From the NCBI GenBank assembly GCA_030762175.1, contig CM060831.1, positions 138,178,001-138,242,000 on the forward strand: a stretch of DNA of 64,000 nt, written 5' to 3'. The notes beneath the pieces were generated by a model. It ran no database searches. It was given only the letters and a program-made list of their open reading frames with translations, and had not been told where the DNA came from. Position numbers and translations under genes: made by a program. Below, one piece after another: positions 1-10,119 of this stretch. Source of the DNA: Metallyticus violacea (taxonomy: Eukaryota; Arthropoda; Insecta; Mantodea; Metallyticidae). Numbering within the stretch: position 1 is the stretch's first letter; every line of letters begins with the position of its first letter.

Positions 1-560
1 TATATACAAATTAAGGTGTAAGAGCTTTAGAAGACGAGAATAAATACAAAATAAAGCGATAGGAATAGTCATGAATAGGCGGGTATTTTTTCTGAATAAG
101 TAACATAAACTGAACCCATAGCAAATATATAAAACATTTAAATAAAATGCAAGTAAAAATACCAGAGAAACCAAGAATAGGAAAGCAAGAGGTTGGATGA
201 CTAGGAAGACAAACACAATGAAAAAAGAAACCAATAAACTAAATTGAAGAGTTAAAGAAAGTCAAGAAAAGGCATTTAAAATAAGTAAATCAATAAAAGA
301 CGGGAACCCACGAATAGGCAAGCAGAGCCCAGATGGATAATGATAGGCACAAAAAATAAATAAATAATATAAAATAAATGGAAGAACGGGCTTAAGAATT
401 AAAAAATAAACGAATAAAATACAGAAAGGAAAAAAAAAATTCAAAACAGGAAAATATAATCTTGATAGAATAAATTAGCCAAGAATAAATATAACAAAGC
501 AAACTACCAACCTAGTTCCCTCAAGATCAAATAAACCAATTGTTTCCTAATGTCTTGCAC
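1..560 (-). repeat. A-rich degenerate minisatellite, inverse of the 19.6-20.3 kb array
   Basis: Purine-rich DNA with recurring poorly conserved blocks. Read on the minus strand, blocks near 318-347 and 180-210 resemble the core of the array at 19555-20330 (TATTAGCCTATCC-like followed by CTTGCC/CTTGC). No protein is supported; the short open frame at 262-444 is low-complexity. Similarity was judged by eye and a chance match in biased composition cannot be excluded. Confidence 0.35.
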
Positions 561-787
561 AAATACATAATAGCACAACATCAATGTTTTAGAAAACGAT
601 GTGTGAGAATAAACCCACTCTCATTTGTGCTATGGTAAATAAATACAAATCACTATAAAAAACTGAAGACTTACAAACAACTTTTAATGCTTTTTCAAAT
701 AAAATATACTTAGCCAGGTAAGTAGCAACATTTTAAAATAAACCCTCTAGTATAAAATAATTTTTATTAATTGTTTAAAATACTTAC

Positions 788-832
788 CTTTACAGTATCC
801 CGCACACTGAAATGTCCTATGAGGTAACAGTT
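788..832 (-). CDS. Tentative second exon of the signal-peptide gene
   Basis: On the minus strand a 45-nt block lies between an acceptor-like TTATTATTTCAG and a donor-like GTAAGTA. Joined in phase 1 to the exon at 6091-6151 it reads without a stop and gives a short Cys-containing stretch ending CAGYCK. Its length is a multiple of three, so phase 1 is kept. It would need a 5.3-kb intron filled with mariner and SINE remains, which is plausible for a large insect genome. Against it: the plus strand has competing splice-like signals here (GTAAGT at 719, TTTACAG ending at 795), and a 45-nt match can occur by chance. Confidence 0.2.
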
Positions 833-1079
833 CTGAAATAATAAATAATACAAATAAATGTTCTGAAAATTCTGTGAAACATATACATAAATATAATGTA
901 TTAAACATAGCAAGTAGTTATCCTAAATGCAACATAAATCACTACTGGAACCTACTGCAGTGATGATTGTATTTTTGTAAGTGCTTAACATCCTGCTAAC
1001 GGCCAGGGGGTTTCAAGATAATGTATCAAATGATGAGACAATTAATCCGGATCCTAGCATGCAAAATTAACCTTTTCAG

Positions 1080-1165
1080 CGTAACACGTCCTGACCAGGG
1101 ATCGAGCCGGCCGGCCAGCCAGCTGCAAGCCGGTGTTACTAGCACCTGAACCATTGCGGTAGATA
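1080..1165 (-). repeat. tRNA-like SINE head (unassigned family)
   Basis: Read on the minus strand, an A-box-like TGGTTCAGGTGCTAG is followed about 35 nt later by a B-box-like GGCTCGATCCC, the spacing of an internal RNA polymerase III promoter. It is GC-rich compared with its flanks. It is probably a tRNA-derived SINE remnant; a diverged tRNA pseudogene is the alternative. Confidence 0.35.
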
Positions 1166-1965
1166 TATGGAAAATGCCTATGACGAGAAGAAGACGACAA
1201 TAATGATGTAAACTTGTCTTCTTTTCATATTAAAAATTGTCCTTTTAATTTTAATGTTACTTAGCTGTGTAATTCATAAGTCTTTCACATTATTATCCAC
1301 TATCCATTGATCAGGATTTACTATACTGTCATGATGAATATATTGCGTTTTTGACTAAATTCTGATTGTCTAAGAATAATTTGATCTATAAACGTCACTT
1401 AGAACTTAGAACTCAGGAACTATCTGTAATATGTGTGATAAATTTTTATGTACGAGTATTTGCATTTATTTTATATTTTTGTTTGGGTATCGCTTCAGAG
1501 ATTTGGTGTTGCAGACGTTGGTGGCGTGTCGTGCAAGAGCTATAGTTATACAGAAAGGTTATGTGAGTTACGAGCCTGAGCGCGGCTCTTATTGCAGAAG
1601 TTCAGCCGTCTCTACCGGGAAAGGGAGTTAACAGTCACAGCGAGTGAAATTAGTATTTTTAGTTAGTATATTGTCATTGAAAGCATAAAATTATTCTGCA
1701 TTTAAAAATGAAAATAATAAAAACACTAACTTGTGTTGTAAGAGATGCTAAAATGATGCCCCTCAGCGGCAATACATTGCCAATATCGGTTTAGGAAATC
1801 CTATTTCATTTAACTTTTCTTCCGCACAAAACACGGCGGTTCAGAACACTTTTCTTGTCATTGGCAGATCCCATCTTTCATAATTTTTTACGCTGGGACA
1901 CGATTGCCAGATGTTTTCTTGCGAATCGCCTCTATAAGAATCCCTTTTCACATATGTAAAACCCC
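1166..1965. other. No supported feature
   Basis: Unique-looking AT-rich sequence. The 66-residue frame at 1431-1631 has no domain I recognise and no splice or promoter context. Confidence 0.4.
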
Positions 1966-1976
1966 GTTTCTTCTTC

Positions 1977-2213
1977 TTTGTTTGAATAGTGTTTAACGCT
2001 CATTTTTACACAGGCGGTGGACACTGATGATACATGAGAGAATAAATTAGGAAAGAATTTTTTAAAGGAAGGAAGAGTTCCAGCCCTAAGTTTAGGTGAC
2101 TCCCCGGCATTTGCCATTTATGAAGACTAGGGAAAGACTGGAAAAAAACTCAGCCAGGGAAGACGATCTTGGAGGGAATCAACCGCAGTTCGTGCCTACG
2201 ACCTCGGCCATCT
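1977..2213 (-). repeat. SINE-B copy with 11-bp target-site duplication
   Basis: Belongs to the family also at 4926, 33160, 38279 and 44034. The tRNA-derived head lies at the right end (minus strand): in better copies it reads TGGCCGAG..CGTTAAGGCG (A box of Ser/Leu type) then a B box GGTTCGAATTCC-like. The body has the hallmark CTCCCCGGCATTTGCCATTTA on the plus strand. GTTTCTTCTTC is duplicated at 1966-1976 and 2214-2224, so the ends are firm. Confidence 0.8.
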
Positions 2214-2224
2214 GTTTCTTCTTC

Positions 2225-3124
2225 AAGACGTTATTTGTGTAGTGGCATAACTAACGAATAACAATTAGCACACGCACAATTATACACATGAAAGCACCAA
2301 GTAACATACGAATGCACACTCACTAACTACAATGTGCTACCTGCACATGCACTACACGCCTTGACTATCTCGTAATACGCAGTCGCGTTCTGCCGGTCTG
2401 TGACTCAAAATAACTTCACTGTAGTTCCCCCCTCCCGTTTCTTTCCTGCTGCTTCAACCATCATTTGGAAATTTAGTGACGAACAAATATTTTAAATTTA
2501 TTATAGCTTTACTAAAAAATATATTCAGTGCCATAGAGAATTTCTTGCCATTTTTTTCTGAGGTTCATTCAACTACTAGCGGACAATTATTAAATAGTTA
2601 AATCCAAAACTACAGAATCAGCTTTACAGAAGCAAAAAGTCGATAATGTTATGTTTTAACAAAGGAAACTGTTGATAAATGCTCGATCTTAAACAATCGC
2701 TGTGAAAATTGTTCAACAAGTAGCCAAAGATCAATATTTTCAATGTCATATCTGAAAAGATAGCGTTTTTAGGCATGTTCACAATTTCTAAATTACAATC
2801 ACATTCTACTGATTTAGCCCTATCTATTCATTAACTCGCATGTTTTTGGTCTGTACTTGCCTATCTTCCGACTGTTGGCATGGCTTTGCTGCTTAACTGG
2901 GGGCTAAACGATTGAATGACATGATAGAATTGAATCTTGTCCTTATTTACCGAATGAGTTGTTATGCATTTTTCACGGACATCAGTTGTGCCAATCACAG
3001 TGTAAAAATACAATTGGTGCTGTGAAAGTATTGCTTACTATATGTTCTTATGAATAGTAATATATAATCTTATGGTATATACATGAAATACTCTTATATA
3101 TTTAACAATCATTCTGTCGAATGT
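2225..3124. other. No supported feature
   Basis: AT-rich sequence without a recognisable repeat, RNA or coding signal. If the gene beginning at 6151 extends left, this would be intronic. Confidence 0.4.
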
Positions 3125-3565
3125 CTACACAGTAACCACCAGTTTTTATGCATTAGCATCAGCTATGAACGAGAAGCTTTGTCCCGATCTCGTAAAACTT
3201 CTTGCTGTGTTTCCGGAGATCAGCGCGAATATTTTCTCAGTTAATCAGCAAATTGGCGACCACGAATGCAGCCTTCAGGGGGCCAAAGAGATGATAATCT
3301 GAAGGTGGAAGGGCAGTCATCCAAATTTCTCTTGCGATCTTCTGTCACCGCAGTTACTGGCCAGCAACTTCTAGATTTGTCAACAATGTTTGATTCCCTT
3401 GCCCGAAAGTATTTCACCGATCTTCTGACTGCAGTGATGTCAAGAAATTGCCACCATCAAACACATATTTTAAATCAAGTGTGGATCTGAATTGAACTAG
3501 TTTCTTTTCTGTAAGGAATTCAATCACTTTTTCATTTATATGGATATCTGATATATTCACCATTT
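3125..3565 (-). pseudogene. Mariner-like transposase with internal deletion
   Basis: Minus-strand conceptual translation starts near 3560 with an N-terminal helix-turn-helix pattern (EKVIEFLTEKK), then a segment resembling the mariner linker (VKYFRARESNIVDKSRSWPV), and passes directly into the C-terminal catalytic segment PPSDYHLFGPLK and a tail like CIKTGGYCVDI, which corresponds to the usual C-I-x-x-x-G-D-Y-V-E end. The middle of the transposase, including the first two catalytic aspartates, is missing, and several frameshifts are needed. It is therefore a dead, internally deleted copy. The family differs from the mariner immediately to its right and from the one at 17320. I did not find terminal inverted repeats. 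Confidence 0.65.
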
Positions 3566-3586
3566 TGAAGAGCTACTGCCCAGAAT

Positions 3587-4705
3587 TCATCGACATATTA
3601 CGTTGTCATTTGACACGGTGAAACTAGAGAACTTGCGAGAGCTGTTCAATAAACAATTATTACACTTTTTTGACAACATATCTTTACTCTTCCTTTTAAT
3701 CATGATACTCTTTTTCAAACAGACCTCGTTGGGTGCAATGTATCTGTCACTTTCCAAAGACATGCTGGAAACCATTTTTGACAGGTCCTTCAGAATCGCC
3801 TTCGCAGCCGTCACCACTGCTTCTGATAATGGAGAATGACTCCCACGAAGGCGTTTCTTCAATCTGGGGAAAATAAAAAAGTCGGGCGGTGCTAAATCTG
3901 AACTATAGGGAAGATGACAAGCACACTTCACATTCGTTTTGTGAGATATTCAGCATCAACATTTGCCATGTGCGGTCATGCATTACCGTGCTGCATCTTC
4001 AGCTTGTTGCACGAAAATGTGGTCATTTGCAAGTGTGTGATACGCTTTGGAGAGTTTTCGGAACATCTGCTTTACAATTGTGAGTTCAGGTACGCCATGC
4101 TGGTAAGTATCGAAAAATGGGATGACAGATGACCATAACCTTCCCAGCAGAAGTCACCGTTTTTCTTTTGCGTGTGTGTTTTGTTGTTGTTGTTGATGAT
4201 GATGGAGAATTCCACACAGAGCTTTACTATTTGTTCTCAGGATTGAAATGATGCAGTCAAGTTTCTTCAGCACTGATTACCTTTGAAACAAACTTTGCAT
4301 CTTCCTGTAACGTCACCTTCAACTACTTGTAAACCTGCAGGCGAACGTCCTTTGAGTCTCTCATAATGACAGCAGCGGTGTTTATGTTTTCTTCCGTTAG
4401 AGCACAAACTGGAGCTCTGTGTCCACTTTCCTTTGAAATTGATTGCCTCCCCTTTCACACTTTAAACCATCTTCGAGATATGCTATAGGGAGGGATAAAC
4501 TCTCCATAGGTCTCCTGAAATACTACACAGGTCTCAGCTGAAAATTTGTTGAGACGAAAGCAGAATTTCAGTTCGTCGTGCGTCACCTTCGTTTTGCTGT
4601 AAGTGGAACTGAATATGTCTGAACTTGCACACCTCTCACAGGTAGATACCGGGAGTGGCAACAATGAAATTATCATGTGCACATTACGATTATAGAAACA
4701 AAACA
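3587..4705 (-). pseudogene. Decayed mariner-family transposase, nearly full length
   Basis: Reading leftward on the minus strand: an N-terminal HTH at about 4560-4460 (KFCFRLNKFSAETCVVFQET then ISRRWFKV), a linker (GRQSISKESGH), a degraded first catalytic region near 4270-4230 (ISAEET..LHHFNPENK, where the usual GDE is lost), a degraded second region near 3990 (HGNA..PH, where the usual form is HDNA), and a C-terminal region at 3931-3830 with YSSDLAPPDFFIFPRLKKRL. About 1.1 kb in total, close to the length of a mariner coding region. Multiple frameshifts and stops make it non-functional. The order of motifs is that of Tc1/mariner DDE transposases with an N-terminus of the KFCF..GKS type. Confidence 0.7.
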
Positions 4706-4925
4706 TTGTAAAGTTAAGTTTTAGAAAGTATGTCTGTAATATAATGATTATTATTTATCAACACCTCTCATGTTACACCAATTTAGTACACTTAACAACA
4801 TGACGGAGAGCTGGATTTGAAAGGAAAAAAAAAAAAAAAAAAAAAAAAGGTATTACTTTTGTACCGTTGTGGTAACATTGAAATGAAAGTTGTACATGAA
4901 GTTAGAGCAAAAGAATTAAAAGTAA

Positions 4926-5112
4926 GGAAAGGAATTGTTTAAAGGAGGGAAGCGTTCCATACTTAAGTTTAAGGTGCCTCCCCGGCATTTACCATTTATG
5001 AGGGCTGAGGAAAACCTGGAAAAAACCTCAGTCAGGGAGGACCTGTTGGAATCGAACCCCAGACCTACAGCTCACGTGTCCGCCCTTAACGATCTCGGCC
5101 AGCCGTGGCGGT
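4926..5112 (-). repeat. SINE-B copy, truncated at the tail end
   Basis: Carries the conserved body CCTCCCCGGCATTTACCATT, the block AACCTGGAAAAAACCTCAGT and a right-end tRNA head (rc of CTCGGCCAGCCGTGGCGG). The far tail (TAGTGTTTAACGCC block) is absent. No convincing target-site duplication. A poly-A run of about 22 nt lies at 4828-4849, outside the element. Confidence 0.7.
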
Positions 5113-6090
5113 CTTCGATACGAATTTCACCAATTCTCAACACCTTTTTTTCCTTAAATGACTACAGTTTTATTGTACACCACTATACACTATTTACCCG
5201 TAGATTAAACTCCAAACAATCTAGCTACTTGTTATATGCTACTTGAAAAGTCAACAAACGAACTTACCATAAAATCATAAATCATTACAAAATATGGAAA
5301 TGTGAAATAATTACTGACGGCGAAGTGATACTTTTCTGGTACGTGATCTAGTATTAAATATGCAGTTATTCAGAATGGCAAGTTTTGAAATGAAAGCCTA
5401 GCATGTAATAGAACTTTTTTGCTTCCTTCAACATGTATATAATCAGAGGCATCCTAATAGAATTTGAACATGTTATTTATTATCCATAAACAATAAAGTA
5501 AAGTTATATGAGACATTTCTTAGGAACAACCCTACTTCAGGAAATAAAATTATATAAAATTAATGGAATGCTTTTATTAATATACAGTTATGGAAGAGAC
5601 GCAATCAGTTGTAAGTTTTTTTATGTGATTTCAAGTTTTGAGTTTATATTTGAATCAAGGAATGAACATTCTTGCACTATGGACTGAAATTTCTCAGAAA
5701 TGTTCATTACACTCCAAACCGTTTTAACTTAGCCATTACTATTGTAATGTTGGTATAAGTATATAACATTGAAATAAAAACCTGAGATTTTATTAACTGG
5801 TTTGGTTAAAACATTTTAATACGTTTCGGGCTTTAAATTAATCTTAAATTTTCAATTATTAAATGTCTTAGATGTATTTACTCTCACATTCACTGCGTAA
5901 TTCCCGAGGAGAGAGATATTTTAACAATACATTTCACAATAAAGTACCACACTCAAGACAGAAGTAATTTGAAAAAATATCACAAATATACTCGCATAGG
6001 TTCACCGCCGCGATCACAAAACAAGAGAACATCGCACATAATCAACTTTGCAGCACTCGAACAATTTGATATCTTCTGCGAGGAACTCAC
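5113..6090. other. No supported feature; would be the first intron of the minus-strand gene
   Basis: AT-rich sequence with no repeat I can name. It directly follows the splice donor of the exon at 6091-6151 in the transcription direction. Confidence 0.4.
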
Positions 6091-6151
6091 CGGAAGAAGC
6101 GGAGCAGGCGACGACCAAGAGGAAGGTCGCCAGAAAGACCTCTACACTCAT
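6091..6151 (-). CDS. First coding exon of an unidentified secreted protein (signal peptide)
   Basis: On the minus strand an ATG at 6151-6149 opens 20 codons plus one base, followed by a consensus splice donor (GTGAGT, 6090-6085). The peptide begins MSVEVFLATFLLVVACSASS, a textbook signal peptide: short N-region, a hydrophobic FLATFLLVVA core, small residues near the expected cleavage site. The intron would be phase 1, usual just after signal-peptide exons. A core promoter lies 38 nt upstream. GC content is clearly higher than the flanks. The mature protein is not identifiable because downstream exons are not secure (a tentative one is at 788-832) and the gene probably continues beyond the left edge. 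I am fairly sure this is a real first exon and have no basis for a function. Confidence 0.65.
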
Positions 6152-6221
6152 CTTCTCCACTTTCACATATCACACAACTAGATCAAACTGAATGGTCACG
6201 TTACATACAATCTCTTTTATA
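6152..6221 (-). promoter_or_regulatory. Core promoter: TATA box plus TCAGTT initiator, short 5' UTR
   Basis: Minus strand. TATAAAAG occupies 6221-6214. The arthropod initiator TCAGTT occupies 6191-6186, placing its A (+1) at 6189, so the TATA box starts at -32, the canonical distance. The 5' UTR is then 38 nt to the ATG at 6151. TATA, initiator, ATG, signal peptide and donor are all correctly spaced and collinear, which supports each call. Confidence 0.7.
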
Positions 6222-6557
6222 CGGTGCCATCTTCTGACCCTGGAGCCAAGCATACAGCCTTTGTGATAACGTTTGTACCCCGGAAACTGATCAAAGCATA
6301 TCGGTCAAACAGTAAGCTATCGTGAGGATTGCTTCTAAGCTCTAAATGAAATAATATTATCACATAATGGTGACAAACTAACATATTTTGTAAAATTCCA
6401 CATTTACCTGCCATAGCATGTGTGGCAGCAAAGTGCTATGTGTGATATGATGTTTAACGATATATGTTGTGCTTTTGAGATGATTAACATACAAGTAATA
6501 AACTTTTTCTCTCTTCAAAATCTACATGAGTAACCAAGTTTTTAATTTTTTTTAAAT

Positions 6558-6840
6558 CATTTATTTAGACGTTCTTTAACATGTCAAGTCATCAGCATCC
6601 CTTTCAATTCAGGGCGTGAAACAGCCTACCAATTTTACTCAGAGGCTTCTTTTTTCAAGCTGGAGGTTCTTATATGTGCAGCAAGTGTAAGACATGGGAC
6701 CCATGCCTTTACTTCACTCCCAAAGGAAGCCATACTTATGATTTTTACGCTCAAAAAAATCCATCGATCCTGACCAGGATTGAACTCACGATTTTGGGTT
6801 TAGGAGGCAAGTATGATTACCAGTACACCACCAGGACCTA
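6558..6840 (-). repeat. SINE-A copy, diverged
   Basis: Tail (GTTCTTTAAC) at the left, tRNA-like head at the right (rc of GGTCCTGGTGGTGTACTGGT). Body blocks TTCAGGGCGTGAAACAGCC and GGAAGCCATACTTATGATTT are retained. Several CpG sites of the consensus are already TG/CA, so it is one of the older left-half copies. Confidence 0.85.
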
Positions 6841-6884
6841 CATTAGAAAGCAGTGATTAATATTAATCATCAGTGATTATTAAT

Positions 6885-7165
6885 AATAAGTCGAAATATT
6901 TAGAACATTCTTTATGGTTCCACTTACATGAGATTTACTCAGGACATGTGCAAAACCTTATGAATTTCAACATTCAGGAAGCACACATTCGAGTTTATTA
7001 CAAAACTACCAGAGTCAACTCAGATACCGACCTTCCCAACCTCTACAAATGATTCAACAGTCCTTAACAGCTGATAATGTGGACAATTGTTCCATGAAAC
7101 ATGTCCTGAGTAAATCTCGTGGAAGTGAACCATAAAGAGTGTTCTAAATATTTCGACTCAGAAGA
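6885..7165 (+). mobile_element. Penelope-like element 3' end with foldback and 10-bp TSD
   Basis: Inverted arms of about 60 bp: 6889-6949 (starts AGTCGAAATATTTAGAACAT) and 7099-7158 (ends ATGTTCTAAATATTTCGACT-like). Flanked by GATTATTAAT at 6875-6884 and 7166-7175. Between the arms the plus strand encodes LMNFNIQEAHI, the counterpart of LMNFDIPEADN at 56.8 kb and VMNFDIPP at 58.9 kb, so this is the extreme 3' end of the same family and not an unrelated MITE. A hammerhead-like motif lies at 7060-7110. The left arm is an inverted copy of the element's own 3' end, a known habit of Penelope-like retroelements. Confidence 0.65.
7060..7110 (+). ncRNA. Hammerhead ribozyme-like motif (type I, minimal), partly decayed
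   Basis: Order matches a minimal hammerhead: CAG (stem I 5' side, 7068-7070), CTGATAA (7071-7077; core CUGANGA with G8 changed to A), a stem II formed by TGGACAATTGTTCCA, then GAAAC (7096-7100), loop AT, GTC (7103-7105) and CTG (7106-7108) pairing back with CAG. Stem III would be the two-pair AC/GU helix seen in Penelope-like hammerheads. The G8 change probably inactivates this copy. Predicted cleavage would be after C7105. Confidence 0.55.
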
Positions 7166-7769
7166 GATTATTAATGCATGTTTCACTGTGTTCGATTCCA
7201 AATTGAATTAATATTGAAAGTGATTATTATGTTTGCTTAAATGCTCATGTAGCTTATTTAACATTTATATAGTAGCAGAGTTAATGTCAACCATAGCGAA
7301 TTTAAAATGGTTTTTTACATTATAAAGTGATGATCATTCTTTTAATATAGGTTATCATCTGTCGAGGAAGTAAGAAAATTAGCTTTTTGTACTTTGTGCT
7401 AATAAAGTTTATATTGTTGAAAAAGTTGCATAAAGCAATAACTTTTAATGAGTAATAATGTAAAATATAAAGCCAAATTAGAAACAATTTTTACTGCAAT
7501 GGGGAAGCAAAAATGTTTTATGGGTTGGAACTTTGCAATTTGAACGAAGAATGGATTAATATACTTATAAATAACAGATAATTTTGTAAATGAATCCTAT
7601 CTCATTGTATAATGGAGTAGCTTTTAACAAAATTTGAGGGGTAAGGAAATAAAGGTAAGGTAGGGTAACAAAGCGTCCCACGGTTGCACATTTTTATATT
7701 CGTGTGCTTAAATGGTATGTAATTGTATTGTATCTAACTTCCAGGATTGATTTTTAAATTAATTTAGGT
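7166..7769. other. No supported feature
   Basis: AT-rich sequence; nothing recognisable beyond the target-site duplication of the element to the left. Confidence 0.4.
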
Positions 7770-8033
7770 TTATTTTATTTAAGGACGCTCTTTAACACAT
7801 TTGGTCATTGCCGTCCCATTCAATTCAAGGCATGAAACTTAAATTTTGCTCAGGGACCTCTTCTTTCAGGCTTGATAAATTTATGACACGGGACTAACGA
7901 ATTTACTTCCGTCTAAAGGGAGCTATATTTAGGATTTTTACTACACCCTAAAAATTCTTCGACCCTGGTCGGGTTTAAACCCAGGACCTTGGGCCTAAGG
8001 AATAAAATTTATTACCGCTAGACCATCAAGACC
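7770..8033 (-). repeat. SINE-A copy, diverged
   Basis: Tail block AAGGACGCTCTTTAACA at the left; head at the right, strongly mutated. The body has TTGCTCAGGGACCTCTTCTT and TATATTTAGGATTTTTAC. Deletions around 7880 (the GTGCCGTAAATGTACG block is reduced). Confidence 0.8.
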
Positions 8034-8498
8034 TCCCTCCCCAAGAGATAGTATTCTGTTCAAGGCCAGTGTCATGGCTTTGACAAAAGAAATTAACTTT
8101 TGCTAGAATTGGTCCAGGACTTGAAATTGGAAACTGTAATTGATATGAGTGAATTATATAGAATTTGTGATCATCAAAAACTCTATCGACAAGCTATAAC
8201 GGTGAAGATTCATGTCTGAACATGTGGTTGATAATTATGAACTCTTTATCACAAGAGAATGAGAGCTTGCCGATAATCTGGAAATCTCAGATCTCGAGAA
8301 ATATTTATTAGGAATATTTCGTGAATAAAGTAAGAATTTAAATATAATTCCCCTAAACTTGGCTTACAAAATTGTGATAATGGTATATTTGTATTATAAA
8401 TAGTTAACCTTTTCCAGCCATCTTGCAACAGACGAATGTCGATTGTCAATAATGACAACAGAGAAGAGCCAAAGAGGGAATAGAATAATAACAAAAGT
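8034..8498. other. No supported feature
   Basis: No repeat or coding signal recognised. Confidence 0.4.
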
Positions 8499-8640
8499 GT
8501 ATATATAAATAAAGTAACACTAATAACAATGTAACAAATTAACAGTAATAATAAAAGTAGAATAGGATAAACACTTAGATAAAGTCACACTTGAAATTGC
8601 TATATTTCGAACTCGTTGAGTTCTTCAATGGCAAGAAGCT
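8499..8640 (+). repeat. Diverged single-arm relative of the 9.5-kb palindrome
   Basis: Matches the left arm and left flank of the palindrome at 9490-9623: AACAATGTAACAAATTAACA, AATAATAAAAGTAGA, GTCACACTTGAAA..GCTATATTTCGAACT and GTTCTTCAATGGCAAGAAGC occur in the same order. The inverted second arm is absent. Confidence 0.65.
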
Positions 8641-9485
8641 AGACAAGTGAAGGTGATAAAAGTAAATATTGAGTATCGAAGGTAACGTTATGCATGGAAA
8701 CAGATGAAACTAGAAATGAGAATGTGGGAGGGGGGGGGGGGGAATTAATACGCAAGATTTAAACCAGGTGGTATACGCGCTTTATATAAAAATATAGCTG
8801 CCATTTCTCTATCTCTGAGTAAACTTTCAGAGCATTGTGTAGGTGCCGCATCAATAAGTATTAGATTAAAAGAATCATCAAAATCCTTACAGTGAGATAA
8901 GGCAGTGGATTAGATCTAGATGGCATATATGTGCAATTGATTAGAACAGATGCTCTCAAACTAAAGGAATTAATGAAGTATGATAATGATTAATACTTGT
9001 ATTGAAAAAAAATGGAAAGCACTGTGTGTTAGAGTATATAGAAAAGAAAAGATGGAGAGATGAAATATGCTTTAAAATTTGTATAATTTTCATAAAGAAA
9101 TTGTATTAAGAATTACGTTGAATAAAAGAGGAGATATAGGTATTAAGAGACTAGGAAGAATATGTAGAATAATTTTGAATTTCTTTTCCCCAAAATAAAT
9201 AAAGATGTTTTATAATTAGGTGTAAACAAATCTACACTATTCATGTTAAAGTGTAATAGCATCTGGATAGGAAAAAGCACCTCTAAAGAATGGAGATATA
9301 GATAGATTGAAAAGAAAATGTATGATTGATAAAGAGAGAAGAAGAGACCTTGTCCTTGGGAATCAAAGGACTGATTCCTTATCCTTGTATGAGTGGGGCT
9401 ATTCTGAAGGCCCTGGATCCCCTACATTTAATATATTAATTATATTCTTTTAATTGCATGAATTTGGATGTATATATATTAATGA
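8641..9485. other. No supported feature
   Basis: AT-rich; a 15-nt G run near 8728. No coding or structural RNA signal seen. Confidence 0.4.
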
Positions 9486-9489
9486 AACA

Positions 9490-9726
9490 TAAAAATAAAG
9501 AAACACTATTAACAATGTAACAAATTAACACTAATAATAAAAGTAGATAAAGATAAAACACAGAGAAAGAGTCACACTTGAAACTGCTATATTTCGAACT
9601 ACTGCGAGTTCTTCAATGGCAAGAAGCTAGACCATTGAAGAACTCGCAGTAGTTCGAAATATAGCAGGTTCAAGTGTGACTCTTTCTCTGTGTTTTATCT
9701 TTATCTACTTTTATTATTGGTGTTAA

Positions 9727-9727
<1 letters not shown>
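9490..9727. repeat. Near-perfect palindrome, 96-bp arms
   Basis: Arms 9524-9619 and 9632-9727 are reverse complements with about 2 mismatches in 96, separated by the 12-nt spacer 9620-9631. The left part is a copy of the dispersed repeat at 8499-8640; the right arm is its inversion. The very low divergence between arms compared with the 8.5-kb relative means the inversion is recent or the arms are homogenised by gene conversion. Transcripts would form a long hairpin. An (AT)n tract follows at once. Confidence 0.85.

Positions 9728-9732
<5 letters not shown>

Positions 9733-9776
<44 letters not shown>
9733..9776. repeat. (AT)22 microsatellite
   Basis: 44 nt of uninterrupted AT directly right of the palindrome. 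Confidence 0.95.
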
Positions 9777-9778
<2 letters not shown>

Positions 9779-10119
9779 TTTCTTGCGTATGTGTACCAAA
9801 AATATGTAGCTGCAATTAAACCTGTAAGGCACTAATTGTTTTGAAACCCTGAGGCAGTATTTATGAGCCCCCCCATATTTAATTAGATTGATTGTAACAA
9901 ATAATTTTATATAACTTCATTATGGTCATGTGTAATATCATTTTCCTGTACAAGTGTTGAATATTGTGTCTAAAATGTTATTTTCTTGCCAAGGCGCAGA
10001 AAGCTACCCACTGCCATAAAATATGACCTGAGAGTTTTTGTAGTCTTTTGCAACAATATTTGTAAAGAATCCTGCAGCCAGATGTTTACCGATATCCTGT
10101 TAGATTTTTTTATTATTTG

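Noticed and set aside
2020..2045. CTGATGA in SINE-B as a hammerhead
   Set aside because: The CACTGATGATACATGAGA string is on the strand opposite to the SINE RNA, and no stem II is possible.
6889..7158. Interpretation as a MITE of a cut-and-paste transposon
   Set aside because: Peptide and hammerhead similarity to three Penelope-like copies explain it better, and the arms do not reach the target duplication.
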